Below are positions 24,348 through 36,555 of a stretch of DNA of 64,000 nucleotides, one piece after another. Position numbers and translations under genes: made by a program. Under the pieces are notes generated by a model that had not been told where the DNA came from, did no database searches, and worked only from the letters and a program-made list of their open reading frames with translations. Positions within the stretch are counted from its first letter, which is position 1. Each line of letters starts with the position of its first letter. Source of the DNA: Topomyia yanbarensis (Eukaryota; Arthropoda; Insecta; Diptera; Culicidae); assembly GCF_030247195.1 (NCBI RefSeq), contig NC_080670.1:210788546-210852545 (forward strand). Direction: 5' to 3'.

Positions 24348-25488
24348 ATATGGGTCATTCCACGCGAAGTGATCAACAAAAGATGCAAACTTGAAATCGA
24401 CCTTCACGGATTTGAACAAAATTTGGAGGAATTGTTCATCTAGGGCCAATATATAAAAACCCAAATTTTTGTGTCAATTGAACCACCCCTCGGGTCATGG
24501 GAGCACCCCCCGTTTTGGCAAATTGCCAAAACCCTTGATTTTCTTTTGATCATATCTCCCGTTCTATTTACTCCAGAATCAAACCACAAGATGGCTTTTG
24601 AAGAAAATTGTTCAAGAAGTCTATAAAAAATATTATTTTTTGCCGACAGTGTTGCCAACTATGCAATTTTTTCAGTTAAATATTAAAAGTTAATTTTTCT
24701 CAAAATACGTATATTTTAATTTTGAAAATTTTAATGCCATCGCGTTCCTCAGACATTTTTACATAAAAAACACTTATCGTCCCAATATAATATGAGCGCA
24801 TCCTGAGATATACCGTTTTGAAAGGGAAAATTGGCCAAAATTGTAAAAATCTTCAAACTGTCATAAAAATCGACCCTGATCTGCTAGAAGCAAACCAAAT
24901 ACGTAGTTTTTCATCATTTCTCGTCTACTTCACGAAAAATTATGTTTGAACTTAGAATACTCAAGTTGGTTTTTTAGTGTTGTGCGCTTGCGGTTTTATA
25001 TGGGAAATTACGGTTTTTTCTCTTCAAAACGGTGTATCTCAGGATGCGCTCATATTATATTGGGATGATAAGTGTTTTTTATGTAAAAATGTTTGAGGAA
25101 CGCGATGGCATTAAAATTTTCAAAATTAAAATATACGTATTTTGAGAAAAAATGGCTTTTAATATTTAACTGAAAAAATTGCATAGTTGGCAACACTGTC
25201 GGCAAAAAATAATATTTTTTATAGACTCCTTGAACAATTTTCTTCAAAAGCCATCTTGTGGTTTGATTCTAGAGTAAATAGAACTGGAGATATGATCAAA
25301 AGAAAATCAAGGGTTTTGGTAATTTGCCAAAACGGGGGGTGCTCTCATGACCCGAGGGGAGGTTCAATTGTCACAAAAATTTGGGTTTTTATATATTGGC
25401 CCTAGATGAACAATTCCTCTAAATTTTATTCAAATCCGTGGAGGTCGATTACACGTGCCTTGATCACTTCGCATGGAATGACCCATAT
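24348..25488. mobile_element. 1.14-kb foldback element (long inverted repeat)
   Basis: The left arm, about 24348-24824, is the reverse complement of the right arm, about 25023-25488, with a spacer of about 200 bp. Both outer ends read ATATGGGTCATTCCA. Arm identity is high: the 72-aa translation of the two arms differs at only three residues. A short block near the outer ends differs (24373-24395 against 25445-25460). No transposase is present. It resembles foldback or large-hairpin MITE structures. A transcript through it would form a hairpin of more than 450 bp. Confidence 0.85.
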
Positions 25489-25991
25489 GCGTTCTTTCAA
25501 TTTTTACGAGTTGTTCTCAGTGTTTGTCTTGCTCCTGGCTTGTCATCCGTTCCTGGAACCTTTGCAGTATATCAGGCTTCCCAAGGCGCCCAGGATTTTG
25601 CAATTGCAAAACTTTATAGACGTAAACAATATACTGTAAAGAGAAACTGGACAAAATTTGGTTCATTTCGGTTAAGTATGAAAAAAGTTACGCAAGTTTG
25701 AACGTGTCGCAATAATTGGCGATTTATCCTTTAGGAAAACAATAATAAATCAACCATGAACCAGTCCATATAGTGCAGTAAGACATTTCAAACGCCCAAA
25801 AATGAATCTAATAATGTTAACAATATATTAAATATTTTCAACTACCCTCTAAATCTGACACTGCCGATTCATCTGTTTCCTATCGAAAAAACTTGCTAAA
25901 CTTCTCGGAACGATTTTCTCAGTACACAACAAAAAACCTGAACACAAAGAATACTAAAGACAAACCTACCCGCTCGACCCCGGTACCAACA
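25489..25991. other. 3' flank of the USP gene
   Basis: AT-rich, and it should contain the 3' UTR of the minus-strand protease. I do not see a clear AATAAA on the minus strand here. Confidence 0.35.
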
Positions 25992-28900
25992 TTAGTCGTT
26001 GATGGTGAGACCGTCCACGCAGCACTCGCTCGTGTAGTTGTTCGGTTCACCGCAATCTGCCAGCGAGTCCTTTTGCCGGCTGCCCTGTACCAGATCGTAC
26101 CGGGCGTAGAACAGAAGGTATGGTGTGATGACATGCCTCCGGTTGGGTGACAGTAGCTCCTCGAACTCCGTCTGGGACATAATTTTGATTTTATCATCGT
26201 CGCACATGTGCCACAGCTGCTGACTTAAACTCTGCTCGAAGGCTGCCGGGGTAGTTACCGACAGTCCATTTCCGCCGATTGTGGCCAACATTGATGACGA
26301 GTTTATACAATTAGTGTGAATATCACCGGCACTGCCACCGTCTAGCAGGGTTCCATTTGTGACCGTCAAACCAGCCACATTGCCCATTGAGTTATTGCTG
26401 CTACTGCTGCTGTTGTTGTTGTTATTGTTAAGATGACTATTTTTTAAGTGAATACCACAACAATTTAGACCGCCGCATGGTATGCGATTGGGTAGCGAAG
26501 TAGTTGGAGTGCCGTTGCTACTCGGACTGTTGCTACCTGACTGGGATTTAAAAGAGGCCTGCGGAAAAGAAGTAAATAAGCTGAAACCAGATTACAGGAT
26601 ATTAAATCTGCAACTCACCAAATTGCTACCACCGTGCGCACTGCTTGAGCTTGTCCCGTTGTTCAAATTTAAGCTTTCTATTCCGTTGATCATAAGCTTG
26701 TTCACCACATTGTTCTTGAACTTCTTGCTCATATCTCCCGCGCTGGAAGCCTTCTTGCTGCTAAACAACTTCTTCAAGTGTCCAGAAGCACTTTTCTCGC
26801 TAGTTCCTTTCCCCGTATTTCCACCTCCAGCGCCAGCTAAACTGCCAGAACTGCCACCACCACCACCACCACCATCGATGGATCCACCAGATAGGAAGAG
26901 CTGCCGTCGTCGATCCTTCCCGCAGCCAAGAAACTCAGCGTGTACATCAAGCGAACTGGTGTACGCGATGTAGTGACCGACCGACATCCGGGCTCCGACG
27001 TGAGTTATCACACTGTACAATCGGTAGATGTGGGGCTTATCACAGTCCGGCTTTGGCAAACAGGTATTGCAGAAGCACCGCAGCACAAACGGCGTCGGGA
27101 TGTAGCTGTTGATTTTCTCCATATCGCCGTTGAAGCGCTTCAGCTGTAGTATCAGCTGCCGCGGGAGTACTTCGAACGAGATCGACCGAATCGCTTCTCT
27201 GTAGCCGCAGCACTCCTCACAGCGGTACTTGTTGTCCCCGCGGAAGTATTCCCGCGTGATGCAAGAGTTCTGTGAATTTAAGAAAAAAACATGTTTCAGA
27301 TTAGATTTTTGAAATACATAATTCTCTCGATCTGAGTGTCTGTAGAAGAGCTTGCTGCCTTTATATGAGAACTGTTTTGGTGTCGGCGCACCACGCCAAG
27401 ATAACTTTCATGGGAATAGATCTCTTTGAGAAAGATATCAGCCCACTAAATTACCCTTAGCTTCGACCCATCGAACGTTACTAGGCGATTGTGAAGAGCT
27501 CATACCTGATAGAACAGTTGCGGATTCTTGGCGGCATCGCAGACCTCGCTGGCCGCGATCGGTATCGCAATATCGATCATGGTCTCCTTCTGCTCGGTGC
27601 ACGTTTCGCAGGCCAAACACTTGGTTTTCGAGACGGTCACACCCTCGAAGTCGTCCCGGAAAAAATCCAACCCCAGCGCGTGTACCCGTTCCCGCACAAG
27701 CTGCTCATCCAGCGCTGCGGAAGATTTGGCAAACAGGGCATTCTTCAGATGGGCTACCTGGTCGGCAGCCGTGGCAGCACTGTCACCTCCTCCTCCCAAA
27801 ATGCTGCCGGCGTTCTTGGGGAGTGTTGTCGCACCACCACCCCCGTTAGTGGGTTTTATTGCCTTGGCGGGATCCCTTCGCCGACGGAAGAAATAGCGCG
27901 TCGTGCCGCTCTTTGTTTCCGGTACGAACGTTTCGATGGATTCCGGAACCGGTGGGCAGCTGATTTTTAGGAAAAACGAAACGAATGATACATAAATACA
28001 AGCTTGTGAAAACTAGAACAAACCACTTACGCATTGATCAGCACATCCGGATGATCGGTGATGGTCTTGATAAGCGCCTGGCACGATTCCCGCACACTGT
28101 CCAGCACACACATCAGAAACTCGTGCGCATCCTGCTGCTGGTTTCCCTCGAACGTGGCGCTGACGTCCTGCACCGCCCGCAGAATATTTCCAGCGTGATA
28201 CGGTTCCAGCGCGTCTGTCGCTTCGTTCCGGTGCAAATTCTGGAAAAGTTCATGTAGCTGCTCGGTTACCACCTGCCGGTTGCTTTTTGGCGGTAGGCTT
28301 TCCTCTCGCGCCATCGGTAGACCTCCAACCGTTCCATTGGTTACCGTTGTTCCGGTACCGGTGCCCGACTGCTGCGACTGAGCGGAAGATGAGGAGTTAT
28401 TTGTGGTCGTGGAAACGCCAAGCGACGCGAGATCTTTGCTGCTCCAGCTGCGAGCGTTCGATCCATGAAGACCAGGAATATTTCGTCCGAGCGAAGAGGA
28501 TTTAAGTTTGTTTTGGCTAAGTCGCTGATACACGCTGTCCGTGTCCTCGATCAAGTGGTGTAAGTTGTGAATGAAGTTCGGAGCAAAGCGGAGCGTATAC
28601 AGCACTGAGTTTAGGTAGCAAGAGTTACCGATGTTACAGAGTGTAGCAAGCGAGTTGTGCATGTTGGCTGCGGCCACGATATTCGCCGATTGGATTGGAG
28701 TATTAAGATTCACTACCACCGGTGAAGCCACCGGTGCGCTTACTGCCGCCAAAATGTTTTGCTGCTCCTCACTCAACGATTGGGCGATGGCCAATTCCGT
28801 CGCCGTTCCCGTGTCGACTCGTCCCTGTAGACTGTTCACCTTGCTTCGCGGAAGCTCGTTCAACGATGCCGCCAAAGCCATATCCGTTCCTGCACTGAGC

Positions 28901-30036
28901 GTAAAACGGCCCTGCATTGAGCTTTGCTTGTTTCGGGTGTAATGTGCGTGACCTGACATTTTACTGGATTCCTCTGCAGCTGCTGCCAGCAGCAGAATTG
29001 ACGTTGTCGATGCGACCTCCGGAAAGCTGGCGGTGTTGCTATTTACACTGGTACACGGCAGATGATAGTGTTGCTGATGGTGAATGGACATGTCGTCCTC
29101 ACCAACGTCCTTGGGTTTGGCACACTGGCCCTCGCTGTGACAATGGTGTTCCTGCTTCTTTTCACTGTCCGGCGAATTGCTTGTCTCTTTCGTTGTTACT
29201 TGCTGGGGTTGTTGTTGTTGTTGAAAGTTTTTCGATAGTGATAGCCGGGTGCTTGAACAACCGTTATAGGTTCGCAGAGGACACTTGTTTGTCGTTTTCG
29301 TGAACAAAGTATCAAAATCGAACGGTATAACCGGTTCGTCTTTTACTTGATTTGAATCCTCTGGTTCCCCAAATGGTTCAACCTGATCCCAATCGATCGG
29401 TTGAGATGAACGTTTGCTTAACGAAACGTTCGTTTGTTTCTCTTCTTTTTTGCTGTGATCTGTGGAATTCTGTGCTACTCCTGGTTCTACGTTTTCGTCG
29501 TCGAAAACAGGAGGACTACACTGAATCAACTGTTCTAAATCGCAGCTATTATTTTGCTTCTTTTTCTTCTCTTGGCGCCCAGTAGGTGCTAAGCTCAAGC
29601 AATGCTTCCTTTTACGTGGCTTTTTTATACTCTCCTCCTTTAGTCGATTGTAGAAACGCTCGTCAAGCACTTCCTTGAACGTTCGTTTCCTGACGGGCTG
29701 CTCTTCTTCAACTTCCTGTTCCTGCTCTACGCTGGTGTACTCCTCCTTGCCAAAGTCGCTATTCTCCTTATCCCAGAAGCGTCGTTTGAGTTTTATCAGT
29801 GGAAGCTGCTGTGTCGAGCTGCTGCTGCTGCTACTAGTATTATTTACGGTACCGAGAGGCAACTTTCGACTCACTAGCGGCCAGTTCTGCTCTTGATCGC
29901 CGAAATGACTCTTCGGTGTTGACGTTGTTGTAGATGATTGCTGTGATTGTGATTCTGCTGTTACGCTCGACGTTGGCTCCAAATAATCATCTGGATTTAC
30001 ATCCTTCTGCTCGAGCTCAAATGTGGCTTTTAGCAT
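25992..30036 (-). CDS. Usp1: Ubiquitin-specific protease, USP1-like
   Basis: Four exons on the minus strand: 30036-28031, 27959-27506, 27269-26619 and 26558-25992. Introns are 71, 236 and 60 bp (GT-AG), giving 1,225 aa. USP1 removes ubiquitin, classically from PCNA and FANCD2 with its partner UAF1. Seen here: the Cys box LCNIGNSCYLNSVLYTLRF with catalytic Cys at about 473, QQDAHEFL at about 634, Cys pairs CLACETC and CEECC (zinc ribbon), QLILQLKRF, the His box SVGHYIAYTS with His at about 919, and the closing TPYLLFYARYD. About 450 residues before the Cys box are Ser/Gln/Asn/Glu-rich and probably disordered. Gly-, Ser- and Asn-rich insertions split the catalytic domain, as known for USP1. The start at 30036 is chosen because a good acceptor (cttttcag at 30048-30055) lies just upstream, which makes the in-frame ATG at 30072 intronic. 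USP1 rather than another USP is inferred from the Cys box and insertions. Confidence 0.88.
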
Positions 30037-30673
30037 TTTTGGGTGACCTGAAAAGAGATGGGAACGGAACATTAGTGAACCTGTTGCAGTACGATAGTCG
30101 CTGTATCATCAGTTTTGCCTCGAGCGCATCTTCCGCATTGGAAGCACACTAATTAGAAGCGTTAATTTGCAATTAATAATTGCATCCTGTAGGACCGATA
30201 TCGATCGGTTTGAGTGCATCAGCGTGGTGGCACCTTTTGCATCTACATGGAAAAGAAATCGAACGCGAGGTGGCAATATAAGATACAGCCAATGGGTATA
30301 CATTTTTTATAGGCTTTATCGATGATTTTCGCTTAAATTTCCTGCCATTGGTTCCTAGTATTCAGGAAGCAGTAAAGAAGCCAGAAGCAACAGAAAATAC
30401 GACGGTAAATGACAAACATTTGGTCAAAGTGGTCAAATAAAATATGTACTTTTCAATAAGAGATGAACCGGATTATAAACTTCTCTCAGGTAAAAAATTC
30501 TACACAACTAACTGAAAAGAATGGAAGCGTATCCCTCCGGAAGTCGCAAAGTTCACTGAGTGAAAAATGTTCTGAAATTAATGTGAATTTGTCTTACATG
30601 ACATTGAAGAAAATACACATATTTGGTTTGGCAGGCAATTTGCACTTGTGGCTAAGGCTGGAATTTCATTATA
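30037..30673. other. 5' flank of the USP gene
   Basis: Probably contains a 5' UTR intron (acceptor at 30048-30049) and the promoter. An ATCGAT-containing stretch at about 30196-30212 and another at about 30316 recall DRE-like sites but are not exact. No further gene is recognised. The ORF at 30463-30768 has no motif. Confidence 0.35.
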
Positions 30674-31098
30674 CACAACCGGTCAAAAGTTTAAGTTCAC
30701 TTGCTTTTTTGAATTTTACTCGATTGAGTGGGTTTCTCAGTAGACTTTGTCAAGCACGTGCGTCTTGACTATATAATGTTGGTACATGCTACTGGTCAGA
30801 GTATTGGAGGGGGTTTAACGCCTTTAGGTAACGCATAGATCACAAACAAACTTGTTATGACAGGTTGTATTCATTCGATGTGTCGAGTATATAGTACGCG
30901 TAACATCTTAGAGCTTCGAGAGCTCACTCCTAAAATTATATTCCAAATATTTTTCTTTATTAATAGGTAAGTAGGAAGATTTTACTATTAAAAATCGTAA
31001 CTATCGAAGAAAAAGATTTATTCAGATTGACCTAATTCGAAGATTCTCATCTCATTATTGAAAAGTGAAAAAACTACACATTTTACGTGTCTATCGTA

Positions 31099-33623
31099 GA
31101 GAAATGGATCAAAAAATAATTTTTTTTTTATCCCTTTATGGGCAGCTAGGGCCGAGGGTGGTGGCTAGCGGGTTTCATACATCCTTGACCTGACGGACAA
31201 AGCTATGGTGCCTTGAACACAGGCAACGCAGATCCAAGGCCATCATTGAAATGATAAGTTCTGCGTTTGAGATGTACTTCCCCCGGTTGCCAGACGAATA
31301 CCTGTAATTATTACTTGTTGCTTTGTATGTATGAATCTAATGTTCAGTCCTGAGTGGTGTATGCATGGAAGATGTGGTTTTTGGCGTTCGAGTCCAGGAG
31401 TGCATATCTGTCTGGGTTAGCGTGGGCGTTTACTAATTGTGTAATAGTGTGATCGCTAAAGGCTCGAGCATTTGAATGCTAGCGTGTCTCTAACTTTGCG
31501 TGCATAAATTCGATATTTGATTCGTGTGGCCATTTGCATATTCACGTGTATTTTTGAACTATCGCGCGCGGACCCTGAATATGATAATTAATTTTTAGTG
31601 TATGGTAGAGGAACGTGTTGTCTAGTGAATATGAGCATCATTCTTGATTGGTCCAACTGAAGGCATGAGTCTAGGCTGATCGAGAGTAGAGAATTCCGAA
31701 TGTAGCCGGTCTATGATCGCGCGAGTGATGGGTTAATGCTTGAGACCGCGATTATAAAGTTATAGGTGCTGAAAAGTTCACTTAAGTAAGGGGGTGTTTT
31801 AATGTTGGCGAAATTGCGAGCGTAGGTGTGTGTGGATGATTGAAATTGTAATGTAAGTTCGCGTCTCGTCCTGTCGTGTCTGGGGTTTCCAGGTTACATG
31901 CATTCACCAGATGAGACTAGCTTATGTCAGCTTACTTGTGCACTGGTTTCGCAGAATCGAGGCGATCATCGAAATGATAGATCCTACGAGTGAATGCACT
32001 TGGCCCAGTCACCTGTCAAGCATTTGTGTATTTGTGTGTGTTGAGATATGTGTGGAGCCTGTAAATAATATTTTAGTACGGATAATATCTTATACGTCAA
32101 AACAAGAAATATGTAATATACTACTTACAGTTTGTTGATCGTTCCTACTTATCTGATTCCATCGAGTATGAGAATACATCTCCATTGTTCTAAAACTTGG
32201 CGACGTCTGATGGCAAAGAAGAATCATTGTTGGCAGCAATGTTGCTCTTCTTGGATTATGAGCTCGAAAAGGTCATCACAAGAATATAACGCATGAGACC
32301 GAAAATAAATAAAAATAATATAAAGAGAAGAGTTAGTATTGTTATTGAGTATTACTAATATGCCGATTTTTTTCGAGAGTTGTCCTACTGGAGCTGTAGA
32401 GCTAATTCATTCAATTAAGGCATGGACCTAGACTTCTAGAATCGAGGATAGAGACTCCCGAACGTGTACGATTCATGAATGCGCGAGTGCGGGGGACTGT
32501 AGGTTCACGCTTGAGACCGCGCCCGAGTGATTACAAGTGCTAAGACGTTCATACTATTACCGGGATGTTATAATGCCTGGAAGAGCGCGAGTATAGATTG
32601 CGTGGATGGCCGCGAAGGGCTCAACCATTTTTATATTTGTCTGTCGTATGTATGTGACTTTGTGTGTATACATTCGATTTTTATGTAGTTTAGTGGATAT
32701 GAGCACTATATCTTCAATTGATCCACCTTGAGGCATTGGACCTATGCCGCTAGGGGCGAGAATAGGGGATTCCGGTCGAAACCGATTCATGATCGCGCAA
32801 ACGCGGGCATTTGGAGGTTCTCTCTCTCGAGACTGGGATTGTTAATTTATAAGTGCCAAACCATTCACTCAGTCACCGGGGTGTTATACTTTTTACGAGA
32901 TTGTGGGTGTGGTCGTGCGTGGATGATCGCGAAGGGCTCGAGCGTTTGTATGTGGACGTTTTTGTCGCGTGTGCCAGTATGTATGCAACTTCGCGTGGAC
33001 ACATTATTTTTATAAGCGTGTGGCCATTCGCATGTTCGCGTATTCTTCAATGATCGCGCGTGGACGTCTTGTCTAGTTTCTACCTCTATTGGTCCAACTA
33101 AAGACATGAATTTGGGCTACTAGGATCAAGGGCGGAGACCTAAGACGTGACCGATTTATGATTGCGCGAGCTTAGGTTCTTAGGTTCCAACGTTCACCTA
33201 ATCAATCGGGGAGTTTGAATATTGGCGAGATCGCGGGCGTTCGCACTTGTGAACAGGTTTGTGTTATCGCGTAGGCCACGTTTGTACGTTTGGAATGAGA
33301 GACTGTTAGTGTACATGAGCGAACAAGCAATTTGTGTTAGTTAATGTTAGCATGAATCTAATTGAAAATACAGCAACAAAAGAAGAGCGCCTGCAGAGAG
33401 AATTGGGCCCAAAACCCACATTGTATATTATTTGACCATGGCAGTGGATAATAAAGGTCGCCAAGTTAAGTACTAAAATTGATCACAATGTAGCTTAACT
33501 AAAAAGAAAATAATCGTATCCCAAGTTTCTGTGATATAATCACTGTAATACTGCTTTGGTGGAAAAGCCCCCGGACCGCATCAAGGTACAGTATCATGCC
33601 GAGAAATGGATCAAAAAATAATT
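31099..33623 (-). mobile_element. Retroposed 2.5-kb insert with 23-bp target duplication
   Basis: The 23-bp sequence starting GAGAAATGGATCAAAAAATA occurs at 31099-31121 and again at 33601-33623. The left copy is followed at once by an oligo-T run, so the insert is read as minus strand with a short poly(A) tail on the left. Long variable duplication plus a tail is the mark of target-primed reverse transcription (LINE or LINE-driven). No ORF of a LINE is recognised inside. Most of the insert is a degenerate tandem array. Confidence 0.75.
31440..33340. repeat. Degenerate tandem array, monomers about 310-390 bp
   Basis: Landmarks recur in the same order: 'ggtccaactgaaggcatgag', 'tctatgatcgcgcgagtg', 'gcttgagaccgcg', 'gggtgtt', and 'gcgaagggctcgagcgtttg'. 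They occur around 31449-31840, 32405-32620, 32718-32945 and 33090-33280. Spacing between equivalent landmarks is about 315-370 bp, with one double-size step around 31900-32340 where the match is lost. Units are strongly diverged. Confidence 0.75.
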
Positions 33624-33714
33624 ATAAATATAAAAAACAATAAATGAAAAAACCAGCGCATTTTGATTATTACATTAACATTGTAGGGCGAACTTAAGCT
33701 TTTGACCGGTAGTG

Positions 33715-36002
33715 TATTTCGAGTGAATACATTTTATAACTGATCTTTTAAATATGAGCAGTTCTTTTGAGTTTCATTTTTCAAATTCTTGCGTTTGCTC
33801 ATTTTCGCACATTCATGGGGATGTAGTAAACAATGTTGTTAGCTGTCGTTTCAAGAACCAACATGGCTGATCGGCGATTTCGAGGATCGTATCACCTGAG
33901 AATAAAAGCTCCTTGGTGTAGATTTTACAGCTTTTGTTGATTTAGCGCACTAGAACTGTGATCCACTAGGCGTATGTGTTGTTTTGGTTATCATTATTAT
34001 TATCGCCAGTGAGTTTTAGCTTTCCATACAACGTTTCAATAATTAAAACAAACCCAATTACCTTTCTTTATCTCATGAGCTGTTCTTTCGAATTACATAC
34101 CGTTCGATTCAGACGATAGTTAACTTTATCATTTCTGAATATCGCTAAATTTTTCAAACGATATTTTGTTGAATAAATTTACATATATTGAATCTTCGGT
34201 TGTTACACTGATTACTTGCGAAATAGTTTAGGTCCGATGGAGCGACTGCGATGCCGGACAGCATATGCCTTGAAGCGATATGACATAGCCACATTAGGCG
34301 TACATGTTTTCTTATTAGTTCGCAATAAAAAAATTTTGGATCAAAATTATTCCGAATGACCTTACTTCTCGCAGTCTGAAATTTTCTGTTTCCCTGCAGA
34401 TAAAAAAATGGCAAATGTCCTCCAGTGTGGTCGTTTCTCAAAATTATGCCAAATGACCGTTATCCGTGAGATAAAATAAATCATACCAAATGACCGTCAG
34501 TGTGATCAATTCTCAAAATTATGGCCAAAAATCCTTGCTTTCAGAGTTGTCTTGAACGAAACAAACCTAAAACATTTTCGACAAAATGTTGTCGTTATTG
34601 AAAATTCTGATTGCCTTCTTCTGACCGCACCATCTGATCGTGCATCCACATGCTTCTCATTCGACTGGCGAACGATGAATTAAGCACTTAGTACAAAAAT
34701 GCATGCGGAACTAACATACTTCCCAATATTCGACTAGATCTCTTAGGCGCACTATATTGACGGCTCTGCCTGAAATAGACTTTCAAATTTCGAGCTTTCC
34801 GCGTCATTTTCGAAAGGATTTGCGTTATCTATAGTCAACAAAATTAATACAGAATTGGTAACTATTTTTCCAACTGTATAGTGCAAATATAATGTAATTC
34901 CGTTTAGTAAAATGAAAGTTACTGACGTTCTTCCGGATTTTTTAAAAGGGACCTCTATTTTGAAAGGTAGGTCGTAATCTAGACAAAATATGAAAAGCTT
35001 GATTCAGATTCTCCAAAAGTCACTAGTAATAATTTTTAATAAATGCATGGTTTTTGTGAACTCAATTGACTACAGCTGCTTTGATTGCGCAGGAATTCAT
35101 ACACTTAGAACACATATTCAACCTTAACCAACTTCCGTGTATGAGTTGTTCAGAGGCACGCAAAAGAATTGTGCATGTTTGATTCTATAAATTTTTTCTT
35201 CATTTTTAATCTATAAAAATTCTTTATTGTGAACCAAGGAATTTATAAAACTAAACTTAATTTTTTGGTTAGATCAACCAAAATATCTTTTGAATCAATC
35301 TTACAAGTTTTGTTATCTGTGCTTTTCGAAGATCGACAAAATTATTGTTTGTTCCAAAGAAATCAGTGATTCTAACAAAAGCATGCAGCAAATTGATTCA
35401 AAAGGACTGAATACATTACATCAACAGTCCTTGTTGAATTGAAACAAAAAAAAATAAAAGTTGCTACGAAGAAGAAAACTTTTTCCACGTGCGTCAATGC
35501 TGGAAAAATTCGCTATTTTTAAATCAGGGAATTCAGATTTCGATAAATTCGTATAGTGCTCAGATTTTCCGGACTCGAAGGGCGCAAGTGCAGCTTGAAA
35601 ATAATCATGATGTCGCACAAAGGTTAGTGAATAAATCTCGACAAACATATGATTACGGCTTAAAAGCCAGTTGTTAAAATTCACTTTGAATGGAAATTCC
35701 GGACAAACCGTAACTCGCAAATCACATATGTTGGCAATAGATTAAAGAGAAAAGTTTTTTTATCGTTAATTGCTATGTACTGTATTCGGTCAGTAACGGT
35801 TTGGCCGGAATTTCCTTTCAAAGAGAATTTTGACAGTTGGCTTTTACGCCGTAATCCTATGTTTGTCGAGAAATTAAGTCGAATGCACACGGTGCGTTTT
35901 ATGGTGCCTTCCTCTATTCCAGGACTCAAACAAAACACCCTGTGTGGCTTAAAAACGACTATCGCAGAACTGAAAACACGTCACCGCACCAGAGATAAAT
36001 AA
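33715..36002. other. Intergenic with an inverted duplication
   Basis: No gene is recognised. 34430-34530 repeats the wording 'tctcaaaattatg...ccaaatgaccgt' twice. An 80-bp inverted pair sits at 35636-35872 and is listed separately. Confidence 0.4.
35636..35872. repeat. Inverted repeat, about 80-bp arms
   Basis: 35636-35715 reads as the reverse complement of 35792-35872 with about 85-90% identity (shared 'gtcgaga', 'gccgtaatc', 'ggaatttcc', 'acggttt'), separated by about 76 bp. It could be a decayed hairpin MITE or a head-to-head duplication. The flanks do not show a target duplication. Confidence 0.65.
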
Positions 36003-36300
36003 TACCCGTTCGAGAGGGCAGTTTCCTGTACTTCACCATCTCTGGTCCAACAGGAAGACACAGCGTATTCGTGCGCCTTCTGCAATCTTTTTGGAAAAGC
36101 CGAGACTCTGAAGCACTGCATTATAGCGCATATCTGGAAGAAACCACGCGCACGGCTAAAGGTACCACCTAAAGGGACGGTGATTGGAATCGTATGCGCT
36201 GCATGTAATAAAATTTCATTTCATTCCAAGCAAGCCTACTCGGGAACAGGTTTGGAATCCCTTATGGATCCCCGCTCAAATGCAACAAACGACTGAGTCG
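36003..36300 (+). other. Cys/His-rich open segment, exon-like or LINE relic
   Basis: A start-less open frame reads YSCAFCNLFGKAETLKHCII, with a following AH, and later IVCAACNKISFHSKQ. That is a Cys-x2-Cys...His-x4-His set and a second Cys-x2-Cys...His. A good acceptor (ctggtccaacag) ends at 36053 and a GT follows at 36250, so an internal exon is possible. The CxxC...ETLxHC wording also resembles the C-terminal Cys/His motif of some LINE ORF2 proteins. I cannot decide between these. Confidence 0.35.
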
Positions 36301-36555
36301 GAATCGGTTGTTGCCTTTGAGCTGGAACTCATAATGAATCCATTCAGAATTCCAAACCGATCCCGGAATGAGTTTGACTGGGCCATACTGAATCTATTCA
36401 GGATTCCGAAGCGATTCCAGAATGATATGACTGCGTAAAATTAATGCGTTTGTAGCCTGTTTTTAGAGAAAGGCCAATAAGTCAACGGCCAGTATTTACT
36501 TTGTGAGGTTCATTTGTACTGATGTGATCTGTTGTCAGCGAGTAATTGTTTGTTC

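Larger units (their letters stand above)
30674..33714. mobile_element. Tc1-like TIR element, split by a nested insertion
   Basis: The left end CACAACCGGTCAAAAGTTTA and the right end as complement CACTACCGGTCAAAAGCTTA match over 26 bp with three differences. TA flanks both sides (30672-30673 and 33715-33716). Tc1-family elements have this kind of CACTACCGGTCAAAAGT terminus and TA duplications. Without the insert at 31122-33600 the element is about 560 bp and non-coding, so it was a MITE. Confidence 0.8.

Noticed and set aside
24440..25405. Two nearly identical 72-aa ORFs on opposite strands (24440-24658 minus, 25187-25405 plus)
   Set aside because: They are the same stretch of the two arms of the foldback repeat. 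Their similarity reflects the inverted DNA repeat, not a gene pair.
27491..29896. Many plus-strand ORFs opposite Usp1
   Set aside because: They are shadows of the minus-strand exons and have no motifs of their own.
30037..30072. Upstream in-frame ATG (30072) as the Usp1 start
   Set aside because: A pyrimidine-rich acceptor ending in CAG lies between it and the ATG at 30036, so the upstream ATG is probably intronic.
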